NCBI RefSeq assembly: GCF_045689245.1 | Contig: NZ_CP136865.1 | Location: 1,488,001 to 1,552,000, forward strand | Reading direction: 5' to 3' | DNA: 64,000 nt | DNA from: Congregibacter brevis | GTDB lineage: Bacteria; Pseudomonadota; Gammaproteobacteria; Pseudomonadales; Halieaceae | Shown here: positions 52,714 to 61,796 of the stretch, piece after piece | Layout of the letters: the number at the start of each line of letters is the position of its first letter | Numbering within the stretch: position 1 is the stretch's first letter | Translations under genes and position numbers: made by a program | Notes under the pieces: generated by a model | What the model was told of the DNA's origin: nothing | What the model saw: the letters and a program-made list of their open reading frames with translations, nothing else | The model's database searches: none

Positions 52714-52987
52714 CGCGACGACGATCGTGATGTCTGCGTCGGTCCTGTTCAATGACAATACCGTCCAGGGTCAGCGGGAAAACATTTGAGTGATGGTTGT
52801 TTCGACGATCGGTGCCGGAGCGGTCTTTCCAGTGACGATAAGGAGACAGATCGGACTCCATCGCCTCCATCTCCTCACGGAGGTCTTCACCGGTTATGTA
52901 GCGTTTTGCGGCGGAGACAAAGACCCAGGTGGCAATCAGAAATGCACCTAACCCGAGAATGCCGATGACGGTGAGAAGTACGTCCAT
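52706..52987 (-). CDS. Small single-pass membrane protein, unknown function
   Basis: A 93-residue protein, starting at ATG 52987 behind AGG, with one transmembrane helix (residues 2-22, DVLLTVIGILGLGAFLIATW) and a charged tail with many Arg and His (DRRNNHHSN and DRRRHHDRRR). I do not recognise the family. The tail could bind nucleotide, RNA or the membrane surface, but that is a guess. It is followed immediately by the barrel gene, so the pair may work together in the envelope. Confidence 0.6.
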   Translation of the reverse strand: MDVLLTVIGILGLGAFLIATWVFVSAAKRYITGEDLREEMEAMESDLSPYRHWKDRSGTDRRNNHHSNVFPLTLDGIVIEQDRRRHHDRRRVA

Positions 52988-53249
52988 CAGCCTAGCGTTG
53001 CTCGCGAGCAAAGAACCACATTATGCTCGACCTACCTCCACGTAAGTTTGCTCAAGTGTACCTGTTAGCAATGTGCTTGCAAGGCCCGCGCCAATGTTTT
53101 TCGTCAGGAATTACAGGAAGTTAGAGTTGCGGTTGATTCGGCGCGTAAAAAAACCTGACACACAGATCGGCGCTCAGATTCTACGGCGAATGCAAGGTGG
53201 AAAATTAGGGAGCTAGGCCAGGTTGGACTGTGGGGCGGTTGGGAGCGCT

Positions 53250-54668
53250 TTAGCGCGCTCCTTTGCCAAACAGAATGACTTCTGCGGTCTGCAGCAGAAC
53301 CAGGAAGTCTAGAAACAAGCTTTGGTTCTTCACATAGTAGAGGTCGAATTCGAGCTTGTTAAAGGTGTCCTCCAAAGACGCGCCGTAGGGGTAGTTCATT
53401 TGCGCCCAGCCTGTGATGCCTGGCTTAACACAGTGACGCTTTTCATAGAATGGAACAGTCTCATTGAGCTCGCGCACAAACTCGGGACGCTCTGGGCGGG
53501 GGCCCACGAACGCCATGTCTCCTCCCATTACATTGAGAATCTGGGGCAGTTCATCGATACGAGTCTTGCGAATAAATTTGCCAACCCGAGTTACTCGAGC
53601 ATCATTAGCTGTGGCCCAGCGCGCTTTTCCGTCGCCTTCAGCGTTGACGGTCATGCTGCGAAACTTGATGACCTCAAACACGCGACCATTTAGACCCACG
53701 CGGCGTTGCTTGTACAGAATGGGTGCGCCAATGCCGTCTTCGATCCAGATGGCTACAACGGCCATCAGCATGAAGGGCCACGCAACCATAAGCAGTAAAA
53801 AGCTCATGGTGACATCGAAGAGTCGCTTAGCGATGTTCGTTGCATCGCCACGCTTGAATCCGGTGCCGAAGGTAAACCAGCTGGAGTGAGCGTGACGGAT
53901 GAGTACCTTGCCAGCTTCCTGCTCGAAGAAATCGACGACGTCCAGCACGCGTACACCCATAGAGCGGCAGCGAAGGAGGTCTTGCTGAGGCATGTTCTCG
54001 CGGCGATCTTCCAGAGCAACGATCACCTCATCGATGTCATTCCGACGGACATACTCTGAAAGAGGGCAGTCGAGGGCGAGCGTCGGCTCGCGCTCTATCA
54101 ATGATTCTTCGCCAATTTGTCGCACAAAGCCGACGACGCGAAAGCCACGGCGATCGGACTTGCGGCGCATTTTATTGCTGATGGTCGCAGCTGTTTTACC
54201 AGTGCCGAGTACCAGTACGCGTCGTTTAAACTGCTCAAGATCTATGAACCGAGTCCAGAGTAGACGATTTGTTAGTGCTGCCACTAAGGCGAGGGCGGCC
54301 GTCAGGGCGAAGTTGCCGCGCCAGATGTGCAGGCCAGGCATGATGTAAAAGATGAGAGCCATAGCGAGAGTCATGAGTCCGAACGCGCCAGCTGTTCGCA
54401 AGAGGATACCGTTTACACCTTCTCGGAGTTTTGGCTCATAGAGGCCCATGGAGAACATGGCGAGCGTCGTGACGACGGCAAAAATGATCGCTTGCAGCGG
54501 AAGATCGCTAACTTGGCTCGCAAATCCGCCTGGGATGCTTAGAAAATAGAGTGCCGCGCCCGCGTAGACTGCGCCACCAAAAAGCAGCAGATCAATGAGC
54601 GCAAGCCAGTAATAGCCCATGTTTATGTGGTGGTTGAAGAGTCTTACTGTGCCTACCAGACCAGTCAT
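53250..54668 (-). CDS. XrtA/PEP-CTERM system sugar-phosphate transferase (EpsB/TIGR03013 type)
   Basis: A 472-residue polyprenyl glycosylphosphotransferase that starts exopolysaccharide repeat-unit synthesis by loading a sugar phosphate onto undecaprenyl phosphate. The N-terminal VRLFNHHI matches the TIGR03013 start used in exosortase loci. Four or more membrane helices follow, then a nucleotide-binding middle domain with VLVLGTGKTAATISNKMRRK. The C-terminal catalytic domain has KRLFDVTMSFLLLM, GAPILYKQRRVGLNGRVFEVIKFRSM and VGPRPERPEFVREL. It is divergent, across 249 bases, from the protease-phosphatase-acyltransferase genes of the same locus. Its position marks the edge of an exosortase-linked polysaccharide region. 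Confidence 0.9.
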   Translation of the reverse strand: MTGLVGTVRLFNHHINMGYYWLALIDLLLFGGAVYAGAALYFLSIPGGFASQVSDLPLQAIIFAVVTTLAMFSMGLYEPKLREGVNGILLRTAGAFGLMTLAMALIFYIMPGLHIWRGNFALTAALALVAALTNRLLWTRFIDLEQFKRRVLVLGTGKTAATISNKMRRKSDRRGFRVVGFVRQIGEESLIEREPTLALDCPLSEYVRRNDIDEVIVALEDRRENMPQQDLLRCRSMGVRVLDVVDFFEQEAGKVLIRHAHSSWFTFGTGFKRGDATNIAKRLFDVTMSFLLLMVAWPFMLMAVVAIWIEDGIGAPILYKQRRVGLNGRVFEVIKFRSMTVNAEGDGKARWATANDARVTRVGKFIRKTRIDELPQILNVMGGDMAFVGPRPERPEFVRELNETVPFYEKRHCVKPGITGWAQMNYPYGASLEDTFNKLEFDLYYVKNQSLFLDFLVLLQTAEVILFGKGAR

Positions 54669-54917
54669 TTTGCGCCTTTCGGGTAATCCCGCGTCTTGCT
54701 GGCTGTGTAAGCCGCCAACAAAACTCTGTGTTAGTTGTGAGCCTTCACTTTAGCGGCCGGCTGCGAGATTACACGCCGCGCTGTACGAAATTGTGACAGT
54801 GCGCTCAAAAATACCTGAGATGGGTCAAAACTGACGTTGACGGGGTGTGACTAGGTTCACAGAAGGGCGCGATTCAGATCGTTTCTTGCCTTTCTAAAGG
54901 CTGATATAAGGGCCATC

Positions 54918-55733
54918 ATGTACCCCATGCACGCCGTTGATACGAAGAGTGGTTTTTTGGTCTACCGCACCCTTAAATGTTGTGTTCTTTTGCTGTTGTC
55001 GCCGGTCGCTATAGGCATAGAGCTTCCCGATTTACTTGAGCGTTTGACGCCTTCGGTAGTCGGCGTAGGGGCGGCCTATCCCCTGCGGACGCCCACCGGC
55101 GGGCATCCTCCCAGACGGCTAATGGGGACGGGGTTCGTGGTGGAGTCTGGTGGCAAGAGCTACGTGATAACCAATGCGCACGTGATCCCCACAGATTTGG
55201 ATAACGATGGCCGTGAGCAATTAGCGGTGTTCAGTGGTCGCGGCAACAACTCGCAACAACGATTCGCGCAACTTCTCAAGAACGATGCTGAGCATGATTT
55301 GGCGGTGTTGTCCTACGAAGGCGCGCAGCTCCCTCCCATGACGCTCGCGTCTGGCAGCCAGATTCGCGCCGGCGAGCGCGTGGCGTTCACGGGGTTTCCC
55401 ATCGGCGCCGTACTGGGGCTTTATCCCACGACTCATGAAGGCATTGTCTCTGCGATTACACCTGTCGCCCGACCCGTTGATCGTGGGCGAGAACTGTCGG
55501 CCGTACAGGTTAGTCGGCTTCGAAAACCTTTTGATGTTTACCAGCTAGATGCAATCGCTTACCCGGGTAACAGTGGCTCGGCTGTGTACCGCGTCCGCAC
55601 GGGTGAGGTGATCGGCGTGATGAATAGTGTGTTTGTGAAAGAGAGTCGCGAGACTTTGCTGTCTGCGCCTTCGGGCATAGCCTACGCGATTCCAGTGGCG
55701 CATTTGCAGGTGTTGCTAGAGGAGCTCGAGTGA
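54918..55733 (+). CDS. Exported trypsin-like serine protease
   Basis: A 271-residue serine protease with an N-terminal signal or anchor segment (about 13-33). The catalytic triad is visible: H88 in TNAHVIP, D127 in AEHDLAVL and S219 in YPGNSGSAVY. The fold is that of S1C/HtrA-like proteases, but there is no PDZ domain, so it should act as a simple secreted protease. Start ATG 54918 follows AAGGG. The stop TGA overlaps the GTG start of the LMW phosphatase gene by four bases (GTGA), so they are coupled. In an exosortase locus it could process surface proteins. Confidence 0.88.
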   Translation: MYPMHAVDTKSGFLVYRTLKCCVLLLLSPVAIGIELPDLLERLTPSVVGVGAAYPLRTPTGGHPPRRLMGTGFVVESGGKSYVITNAHVIPTDLDNDGREQLAVFSGRGNNSQQRFAQLLKNDAEHDLAVLSYEGAQLPPMTLASGSQIRAGERVAFTGFPIGAVLGLYPTTHEGIVSAITPVARPVDRGRELSAVQVSRLRKPFDVYQLDAIAYPGNSGSAVYRVRTGEVIGVMNSVFVKESRETLLSAPSGIAYAIPVAHLQVLLEELE

Positions 55734-56218
55734 TCTGGCCTTTCAGTCGTCCCAGGTTCACCGTGCTTATGGTTTGCACGGCGAATGTTTGTCGCTCTCC
55801 AGCAGCCGAAGCTCTTCTGCGTCATCACTTGCAGAAGCTCGGAGCGGGACGCTCTATCGCGGTGAGATCAGCAGGTACTGACGTAGGGGCGCCCGGTCGC
55901 CGTCCGGATCCCAGAGTCTTGGACATCCTCAAGGAGATGGGCGTTAACTCGCGAGGGATGCGTGCACAAGCGCTAGGCGACAAGCTTGTTATGAGTTCCG
56001 ACCTGATTTTGGTAATGGAGTCTGTTCACCAGCAAACACTCCTGGATCGATTCCCTGAGGCGGAGAGTCGAACATCGCTTCTGGATAGTAGTGGCTTGGA
56101 TATCCCTGATCCTTATTTCGGAAACAAAGCAGGGGTCCGGTCTATGGTCGAGCATGTAGATAGCCTTGCTCGCCGACTTGCCGAAGCCTCCCCAGAGCTG
56201 TTGTTGGAATCTGGTTAA
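55730..56218 (+). CDS. Low-molecular-weight protein tyrosine phosphatase
   Basis: A 162-residue cytosolic phosphatase of the LMW-PTP family. The P-loop CX5R is C16 to R22 (CTANVCRS), with the typical second Cys at position 21. The general acid is in the C-terminal DIPDPYFGNK. It starts at GTG 55730 inside the stop of the protease gene. In polysaccharide loci such phosphatases (Wzb/EpsP) oppose a bacterial tyrosine kinase and control chain length and export. The kinase is not in the window. Its proximity to the EpsB-type transferase supports this role. Confidence 0.92.
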   Translation: MIWPFSRPRFTVLMVCTANVCRSPAAEALLRHHLQKLGAGRSIAVRSAGTDVGAPGRRPDPRVLDILKEMGVNSRGMRAQALGDKLVMSSDLILVMESVHQQTLLDRFPEAESRTSLLDSSGLDIPDPYFGNKAGVRSMVEHVDSLARRLAEASPELLLESG

Positions 56219-56326
56219 GCACCGTTTTTCTGCGCTTTTTCTCTGGTTTTTTAGTGGGTTAAGCTAGGTAATACCCTCTATACTGAAGATAGCACGCCTA
56301 GCAGAATAAGAACTTTGAGTCTCTTT

Positions 56327-57184
56327 ATGTCGAAACCTTTGGTCAAACCTGATGTGTCATCCATGTTCCTGGATTTCGCTAAGTATTTCGAATTGTCCCT
56401 TGCCCTGACCGACGAGCAAAAAGCCAACGTATTTCGCGTGCGGTACAGCGTGTACTGTGAGGAGTTTGGCTACGAGGATGCCGCAGCGTTTAAAGATGGC
56501 CTTGAGCGTGATGCGTTTGATGAGCAATCTATTCATTGTCTGATTATGCACAAAGCCTCGGGAACGCCGGCGGGATGCGTGCGCTTGGTAAGCCCTCAAG
56601 AGTCCACGCAGATGCCTTTTGAGGATCATTGCAAGGGCGCTTTGGATCAAGATTTTTTCGGCGGCTTTGCGCATCGGCGAGCTTCAATGGCTGAAATATC
56701 AAGGCTTGCTGTCGATGGTCAGTTTCGTCGTAGGCGTGGTGAGAAGGCCACAAGATTTGGAGATGCTGAGTCACTGCACTTTGAAGCGCGCGAGAAACGC
56801 ACATTCTCGCTGATCGCAGTCACGTTGTTTCTGGCTGCCACCGCGGTTGCGGATCTCCTGCGACGCAAGGACTGCTTTGCCATCATGGAGCCGTTTTTAC
56901 CGACAATACTCCGGCGAATGGGAGTGATTGTTAAGCGTGTAGGAGAGGATTTTGAATATAAGGGCATACGAGCGCCCTACTATCTCAATATCGACGAAGT
57001 GGTCAGGGATGGGCCCGATGACCTAAGGATTTGTTATGAAGTTGTGCGCGGTCAGTTCGCGGAGGTGTTGTTACCTGAGGGCGATCGAATAGCATCTGGA
57101 CTCAAGTCCGAGCAACTAGACTCTCGAATCTTTGGCCTTGGTGAGTCACTATGTTCGAACTTTGTTTCCTTGAAATCGGGGTGA
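56327..57184 (+). CDS. Exosortase-associated acyltransferase (N-acyl amino acid synthase type)
   Basis: A 285-residue GNAT-like protein of the PEP-CTERM/exosortase-associated acyltransferase family (TIGR03694 type), which has been shown to make long-chain N-acyl amino acids in several Gram-negative bacteria. The ATG at 56327 is preferred over TTG 56315. The signature is VRYSVYCEEFGYEDA early on, then HCLIMHKASGTPAGCVRLV and the acyl-binding region SMAEISRLAVDGQFRRRRGE. The C-terminal half carries a hydrophobic stretch and YYLNIDEVV. The acyl donor is probably acyl-ACP and the acceptor an aromatic amino acid, but which one is not visible. The adjacent gene is a flavoenzyme with a phenol-binding site, so tyrosine is the most suggestive acceptor. 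Confidence 0.88.
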   Translation: MSKPLVKPDVSSMFLDFAKYFELSLALTDEQKANVFRVRYSVYCEEFGYEDAAAFKDGLERDAFDEQSIHCLIMHKASGTPAGCVRLVSPQESTQMPFEDHCKGALDQDFFGGFAHRRASMAEISRLAVDGQFRRRRGEKATRFGDAESLHFEAREKRTFSLIAVTLFLAATAVADLLRRKDCFAIMEPFLPTILRRMGVIVKRVGEDFEYKGIRAPYYLNIDEVVRDGPDDLRICYEVVRGQFAEVLLPEGDRIASGLKSEQLDSRIFGLGESLCSNFVSLKSG

Positions 57185-57188
57185 ACCC

Positions 57189-58823
57189 ATGACTGCGGAT
57201 TTGAGCAGCACAGCGGAACTACCAGAGAATCTCGATGCGGCGATAGCGGCTTTCCAAAAGCTTCTTGGCGATTCCAATGTCGCCATCGATGCTGGGACAT
57301 TGGCGGATTATGGTACGGCGACCTTCCGAGAGAATCGTGTCGTACCTGCTGTGCTCCGTCCCGGATCTATCGAGGAAGTGCAGGCAATCTTGCGCATCGC
57401 CAACGAGCACGTGGTGCCGGTGTACCCGATAAGCACAGGCCTCAATACGGGCTACGGCTCCAAGCTCCCAGCCAAAAGCGGTTGCGTCATTATGGAGCTC
57501 AAGCGCCTAGATCAGATCGTGGAGTACAACGCAGAGCTTGGTTATGTACGGGTGCAGCCCGGCGTTACGCAGCGCATGCTATTTGATTTTCTGACCGCGC
57601 AAAACGCGCCTTTCTGGATTGATGTTACCGGCGGTTCGTCGCATCACAGCATGGTCGGCAATATTGCGGAGCGGGGCTTCGGGCATACTGCATTTTCCGA
57701 CCACTTTGCTCACGTTGGTGGTTTTCAAGTGGTATTGCCCCAGGGCGATTTGCTGCGTACCGGCTTTGGTCAATATGAGAACGCTCAGGCGGTAGATGTG
57801 TATCGCTGGGGGGTCGGCCCGCATTACGACGGCTTGTTTACTCAGTCTAATCTGGGAGTGATAGTCGAGGCGACTATCTGGCTGATGCCAAAGCCTGACT
57901 ATATGCAGTTCTTTAGTTGCAAGGTCGAGAGCGATGCCGATTTACCGAAACTCATCGAAGCACTTAAGCCGCTGCGTTTAGACGGCACGATCAAGAGCGC
58001 GATGCATATCGGCAATGATTACAAAATGATAGCCGCGATTCAGAGTTACCCCTTTGATGCAGCCAATGGTGAAACGCCGCTGCCGAAACACGTATTGGAT
58101 GCGAAGAGCAAAGAGTGGGACTGCGGTGTCTGGAATGTCTCCGGTGCGTTGTACGGAACTCGCTCTGAAGTCCGCGCCGCGCGCGGCCGCATCAAGAAGG
58201 CCCTGCGCGGTAAAGTACATCGCCTCATGTTTATGGACGAATTGCTCCTTAAGCTCGCCCAAACCTTCGCTAAGCCTTACCAAATGATTACCGGCACGAA
58301 CCTTCCGGAGCTCATGAAGATGCTGAAGCCGGTTTTTGGTATGACCAAGGGGGAGCCCAGCGACGGCATGCTGCCCTCCAATTACTGGCGTAAGCCTCAG
58401 ATGCCTGAGGCTTCTGGAGATCTCAGCCCTGAGAAGGATGGCTGCGGTGTGATGTGGATAGCCCCTATTGCGCCAAACAGTGGTGAGCATGCCGAGGCAA
58501 TTTGGAAGATTGTTCATGACACGATGATCTCTCATCGCTTTGAACCTGCGGTATCTATCACCATGCTCACCGAGCGCACCATAGATTGCGTGGTGAACAT
58601 TGCTTACGACCGTGACGTCGAGGGCGAGGATGAGCGCGCTATGGCCTGTCACGACGAGATGCTTGAGCAGTTTTGCGATGCTGGGTATTACCCTTACCGC
58701 TTGGGAATTCAGACTGTCGGTAAAATGCCGCCTCGGACTGAAGCTTACGAAACGTTTATGAACGGTATTCGCATGCAGTTGGATCCTAGGGGGATTCTGG
58801 CGCCTGGGCGGTATTTGGACTGA
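57189..58823 (+). CDS. VAO/PCMH-type FAD oxidase or dehydrogenase for 4-substituted phenols
   Basis: A 544-residue flavoenzyme of the vanillyl-alcohol oxidase / p-cresol methylhydroxylase / eugenol hydroxylase family, which dehydrogenate the benzylic carbon of para-substituted phenols. The PP-loop segment VVPAVLRPGSIEEVQAIL and PISTGLNTGYGSKLP give the FAD site. The phenolate-binding residues are conserved: Y89 in NTGYG and Y503-R504 in YYPYRLG, corresponding to Tyr108, Tyr503 and Arg504 of vanillyl-alcohol oxidase. The middle has GGSSHHSMVGNI and the C-terminal GVMWIAPIAPN. No signal peptide. It lies four bases after the acyltransferase gene, so they are co-transcribed. The substrate is probably a tyrosine-like phenol made by the neighbour (inference). 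Confidence 0.88.
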   Translation: MTADLSSTAELPENLDAAIAAFQKLLGDSNVAIDAGTLADYGTATFRENRVVPAVLRPGSIEEVQAILRIANEHVVPVYPISTGLNTGYGSKLPAKSGCVIMELKRLDQIVEYNAELGYVRVQPGVTQRMLFDFLTAQNAPFWIDVTGGSSHHSMVGNIAERGFGHTAFSDHFAHVGGFQVVLPQGDLLRTGFGQYENAQAVDVYRWGVGPHYDGLFTQSNLGVIVEATIWLMPKPDYMQFFSCKVESDADLPKLIEALKPLRLDGTIKSAMHIGNDYKMIAAIQSYPFDAANGETPLPKHVLDAKSKEWDCGVWNVSGALYGTRSEVRAARGRIKKALRGKVHRLMFMDELLLKLAQTFAKPYQMITGTNLPELMKMLKPVFGMTKGEPSDGMLPSNYWRKPQMPEASGDLSPEKDGCGVMWIAPIAPNSGEHAEAIWKIVHDTMISHRFEPAVSITMLTERTIDCVVNIAYDRDVEGEDERAMACHDEMLEQFCDAGYYPYRLGIQTVGKMPPRTEAYETFMNGIRMQLDPRGILAPGRYLD

Positions 58824-58832
58824 GGGCCGCCG

Positions 58833-58858
58833 TGTGATCAGGCGTGCGCCAGATCACA
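58833..58858. terminator. Inverted repeat after the flavoenzyme gene
   Basis: TGTGATC (58833-58839) and GATCACA (58852-58858) pair, with an inner GGCG/CGCC stem around a TG loop and an A-A mismatch between. It lies nine bases after the flavoenzyme stop. Only a short T stretch follows (GTTTGC), so it may be a terminator or an operator for PrsT. Confidence 0.4.
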
Positions 58859-58940
58859 GTTTGCTCGGGTAAGTGATCGTAATGCGTCGTGGACTTCGAT
58901 ACTCTCTGACTTCGTTTTTGACATAGATCGGTAGCTTGAT

Positions 58941-61718
58941 ATGCGTTTTTCCTCGCCATTCGGCAACTCACCATTATTGAGCAGCATTTCTTTTGCGGCT
59001 GTCTTTGCTTTGTCGGCGTGCTCGTCGCCTGTTAGTGAGGCCGAGTTGATCGCGCGAGCTGAAGAGGCTATTGCTAGTGGTGATCTAAACGCTGCCGAGC
59101 TTGATGTGAAAACGGCTCTGCAGCAGAACCCCGAAAACGCAGTTGCTCGGTCGCTTTACGGAGAGATTTATCTCAGCCAAGTCAATCCTGGTGCGGCGAT
59201 AGCGGAGTTCGAGCGCTCTTTAAAATCTTCAGAAAGTAGTGAGACGCGCCTAGCTCTTGCCAAGGCTCTTGTGCAAGCCGGTCAGTCGGCTGAGCTTCTC
59301 AGTGATTTTGATGCCGGTCTGTATGTATCTTTGGCTAGTGTGCCAGAGTTTAATGCAGTTTTGGCTCGGGCCTATTTAGGGCAGCAGCAGTTATCCGAAG
59401 CACGTAGGGCCCTCATGGGAGCCAAGGTCGAGGGCAACGACTATGTCGATGTTACTAAAGCCGCGTTCGCTGTTCAGCTAGACGATAACCCGGCTGAGGC
59501 TGCAGCGATTCTCGACGGGATTCTGGATCGAAATGCAAGCAACGCAGATGCCAACAGCTTTCGGGCTTACCTAGCGGCGCTGTCGGACGACTACGAGGCT
59601 GCGGTGCAGTATTTGCAGGCTGCGATAGATGCCAATGCCTACCGGCTACCTGATCGCATACAACTTGTGAAGGCTCAGATTCGCATCGGAGACTCGAGTG
59701 CGGCATCGAAAGGACTTACTCAGCTGGATAAACTAATTCCTGAATATCCTGAGGTCAACTTTCTGCAGGGCCAACTGCTTTTTGACCAGGGTAACTACCA
59801 AGGCGCCATAGAGGAGTTTTCTCAAGCGCTGACCGTGAACCCAAACCATATGGGTTCTTTGCTGCTCGCGGCAAACGCTAACCTACGCGAAGGGAACCTG
59901 GCTACGGCAGAGCGGCAATTGACGCAGTTTGTCTCCCGAAACCCCGATAATGCGACCGCTACGCTGCAGCTTGGCAGCTTGTATATGCAAAAAGGTGAGC
60001 CAAAAAAAGCAGAGGACATAGCAAAGGGTGTGCTGCAAAATAATGCGGATAGTGTTCCCGCTATGGCAGTTCTTGCAACAGCGCTAGCGACACAGGGGAG
60101 AAATAGTGAGAGCGTTGATGTTTACGCTCGCATAGCAGCCTTGCAGCCCGATTCGGTAGAAGCAAAGGTCGCGCTGGGCTCTCAGCAATTTGTTGCGGGA
60201 GACACTGAGAGTGGGCTGCAGCAGCTTCAGGAGGCCGCTGAGCAAGACCCTGAAAGCACGGTCGCGAAGGAGCGGCTGATCGATGCTCTCCTTTCTTTGG
60301 GAGAAACAGGGAAAGCGCTGAGTGAAGCTCAGTCTTATCGAGCGAGTTTTACAGACGATCCTCGGTCCGCTTTGTACCTCGGGCGCGTTTTACTTCAGGT
60401 GCGAGATGTCGATGGAGCGAGGCTTGCATTTAACGAAGCTCTGAAGTTGGAGCCCGGCAATGTATCAGCAAGCGGTGGCCTCGCAGCGCTTGCAGTATTG
60501 GATGACGATTTGGATGGGGCTCGGGACGTTTTCAAGACTGCTTTGTCGGTCAACGAAGGTGACTTGGGCACGAGTATGAACCTTGCGGTCATCTTAGAGC
60601 AGCTCGGTGATGTTGAGCAGATGGAGGGGGTACTAGGTCAGGCTATTGACACTAACCCGGATGCGGTAGAGCCAAGAGTAGCACTGGCTCGAAAGGCTTT
60701 GGTCGATGAAGATCCCTCCAGAGTTGTGGAGTTGTTGTCAGAGCTTGCAAACCAAGGCAGTAGGGATTCGAGAGTGTTTGGTCTGCTGGCGAACGCGCAC
60801 CTTGCAGCTGGGGAGCCCGAGTCGGCCGCGCCACACGCGAGACGATTGTTGGAGCTCGCGTCGACTGAGCCTGAGGTTCTCGAGATTGTGGCTCGGGTAG
60901 AACTCGCAAACGGGCATCCTGATAAAGCTCAACGTCATTTGGAGTCCGCGTTAGTAAGCTTGCCGGACGATGTGGCGTTACGTAAGCAACTGATCGACGC
61001 CTTGGTTCGTCAAGAGAAGTTTTCGCGCGCCCTTGATGAGATTGCGAGTCTGCCCACCGACGTACAGGATGATCCAGCTGTTCTTAATGTACGCGGTCGT
61101 TTGATGGGTTACTCTGGAGATTTTCGGCAAGCGGCAGTCTATCTCGGGAGAGCTTTTGAGCTGTATCCCAGCGGCGTCACTTTAACCTCGTTTGCCAGCG
61201 CAAAGTGGGCGATGGGACTGCAGGGTGAGGCGATTGCTCAGCTCAGTGAGTGGCTAGAAGATCAACCCGACGATATGTTGGTACGTAATCAGCTTGCTTC
61301 CCGCTATCTTGAATTGGGCGAAAACGATGCGGCTTTAACACAGTACAAGCTGCTTGTGGATCAAGACCCCGACAGCGTTGTGGTGCTCAACAACCTTGCC
61401 TGGCTCATGCGCTCAGAGGACACGGCAACAGCTCTTGAGTATATTGCCCGCGCAGACAAGCTCGCGCCCCAAAGTCCGCAGATTAAAGACACCTACGCCA
61501 TGGTTGAGCTGGAGAATGGCAACATGGATCGCGCCCTCGCACTCAACGCAAAGGCCCTTGAGGCTGCGCAGGGTAGCCCCGATATTCGTTACAACCGGGC
61601 TCAGATTTTGGTCCGCGCCGGACAAAAAGACAAAGCGGCGGATCTGCTGCGCGAGCTGGTGGCCGGCCCCGCTTTTGCCTCTCAGGCAGATGCTAAGGCA
61701 CTGCTGGACACGCTTTAG
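58941..61718 (+). CDS. prsT: PEP-CTERM/XrtA system TPR-repeat lipoprotein PrsT
   Basis: A 925-residue lipoprotein made almost entirely of tetratricopeptide repeats. The lipobox is LSACS with Cys27. Repeats with the TPR pattern (for example EEAIASGDLNAAELDVKTAL, then GAAIAEFERSLK and LGRVLLQVRDVDGARLAFNEAL) run to the C-terminus. The length and domain layout match the PrsT family that accompanies the XrtA exosortase and polysaccharide genes. It is thought to help assemble or export the exopolysaccharide, acting from the outer membrane or periplasm. The start ATG 58941 lacks a strong ribosome site. The gene follows the flavoenzyme and precedes an RND exporter. Confidence 0.92.
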   Translation: MRFSSPFGNSPLLSSISFAAVFALSACSSPVSEAELIARAEEAIASGDLNAAELDVKTALQQNPENAVARSLYGEIYLSQVNPGAAIAEFERSLKSSESSETRLALAKALVQAGQSAELLSDFDAGLYVSLASVPEFNAVLARAYLGQQQLSEARRALMGAKVEGNDYVDVTKAAFAVQLDDNPAEAAAILDGILDRNASNADANSFRAYLAALSDDYEAAVQYLQAAIDANAYRLPDRIQLVKAQIRIGDSSAASKGLTQLDKLIPEYPEVNFLQGQLLFDQGNYQGAIEEFSQALTVNPNHMGSLLLAANANLREGNLATAERQLTQFVSRNPDNATATLQLGSLYMQKGEPKKAEDIAKGVLQNNADSVPAMAVLATALATQGRNSESVDVYARIAALQPDSVEAKVALGSQQFVAGDTESGLQQLQEAAEQDPESTVAKERLIDALLSLGETGKALSEAQSYRASFTDDPRSALYLGRVLLQVRDVDGARLAFNEALKLEPGNVSASGGLAALAVLDDDLDGARDVFKTALSVNEGDLGTSMNLAVILEQLGDVEQMEGVLGQAIDTNPDAVEPRVALARKALVDEDPSRVVELLSELANQGSRDSRVFGLLANAHLAAGEPESAAPHARRLLELASTEPEVLEIVARVELANGHPDKAQRHLESALVSLPDDVALRKQLIDALVRQEKFSRALDEIASLPTDVQDDPAVLNVRGRLMGYSGDFRQAAVYLGRAFELYPSGVTLTSFASAKWAMGLQGEAIAQLSEWLEDQPDDMLVRNQLASRYLELGENDAALTQYKLLVDQDPDSVVVLNNLAWLMRSEDTATALEYIARADKLAPQSPQIKDTYAMVELENGNMDRALALNAKALEAAQGSPDIRYNRAQILVRAGQKDKAADLLRELVAGPAFASQADAKALLDTL

Positions 61719-61796
61719 CGGTAGTTTTTCGCCAAGTTGATGTTTAAAGCCCTCGGCGCAGGTGACCAGCGCCGGGCAAATCGCTAGCATGAATGC

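Noticed and set aside
54837..54900. Promoter with TTGACG before the protease gene
   Set aside because: No matching -10 box lies 16-18 bases downstream.
57978..58652. 224-codon minus-strand open frame opposite the flavoenzyme
   Set aside because: Antisense shadow; no ribosome site and no domain.
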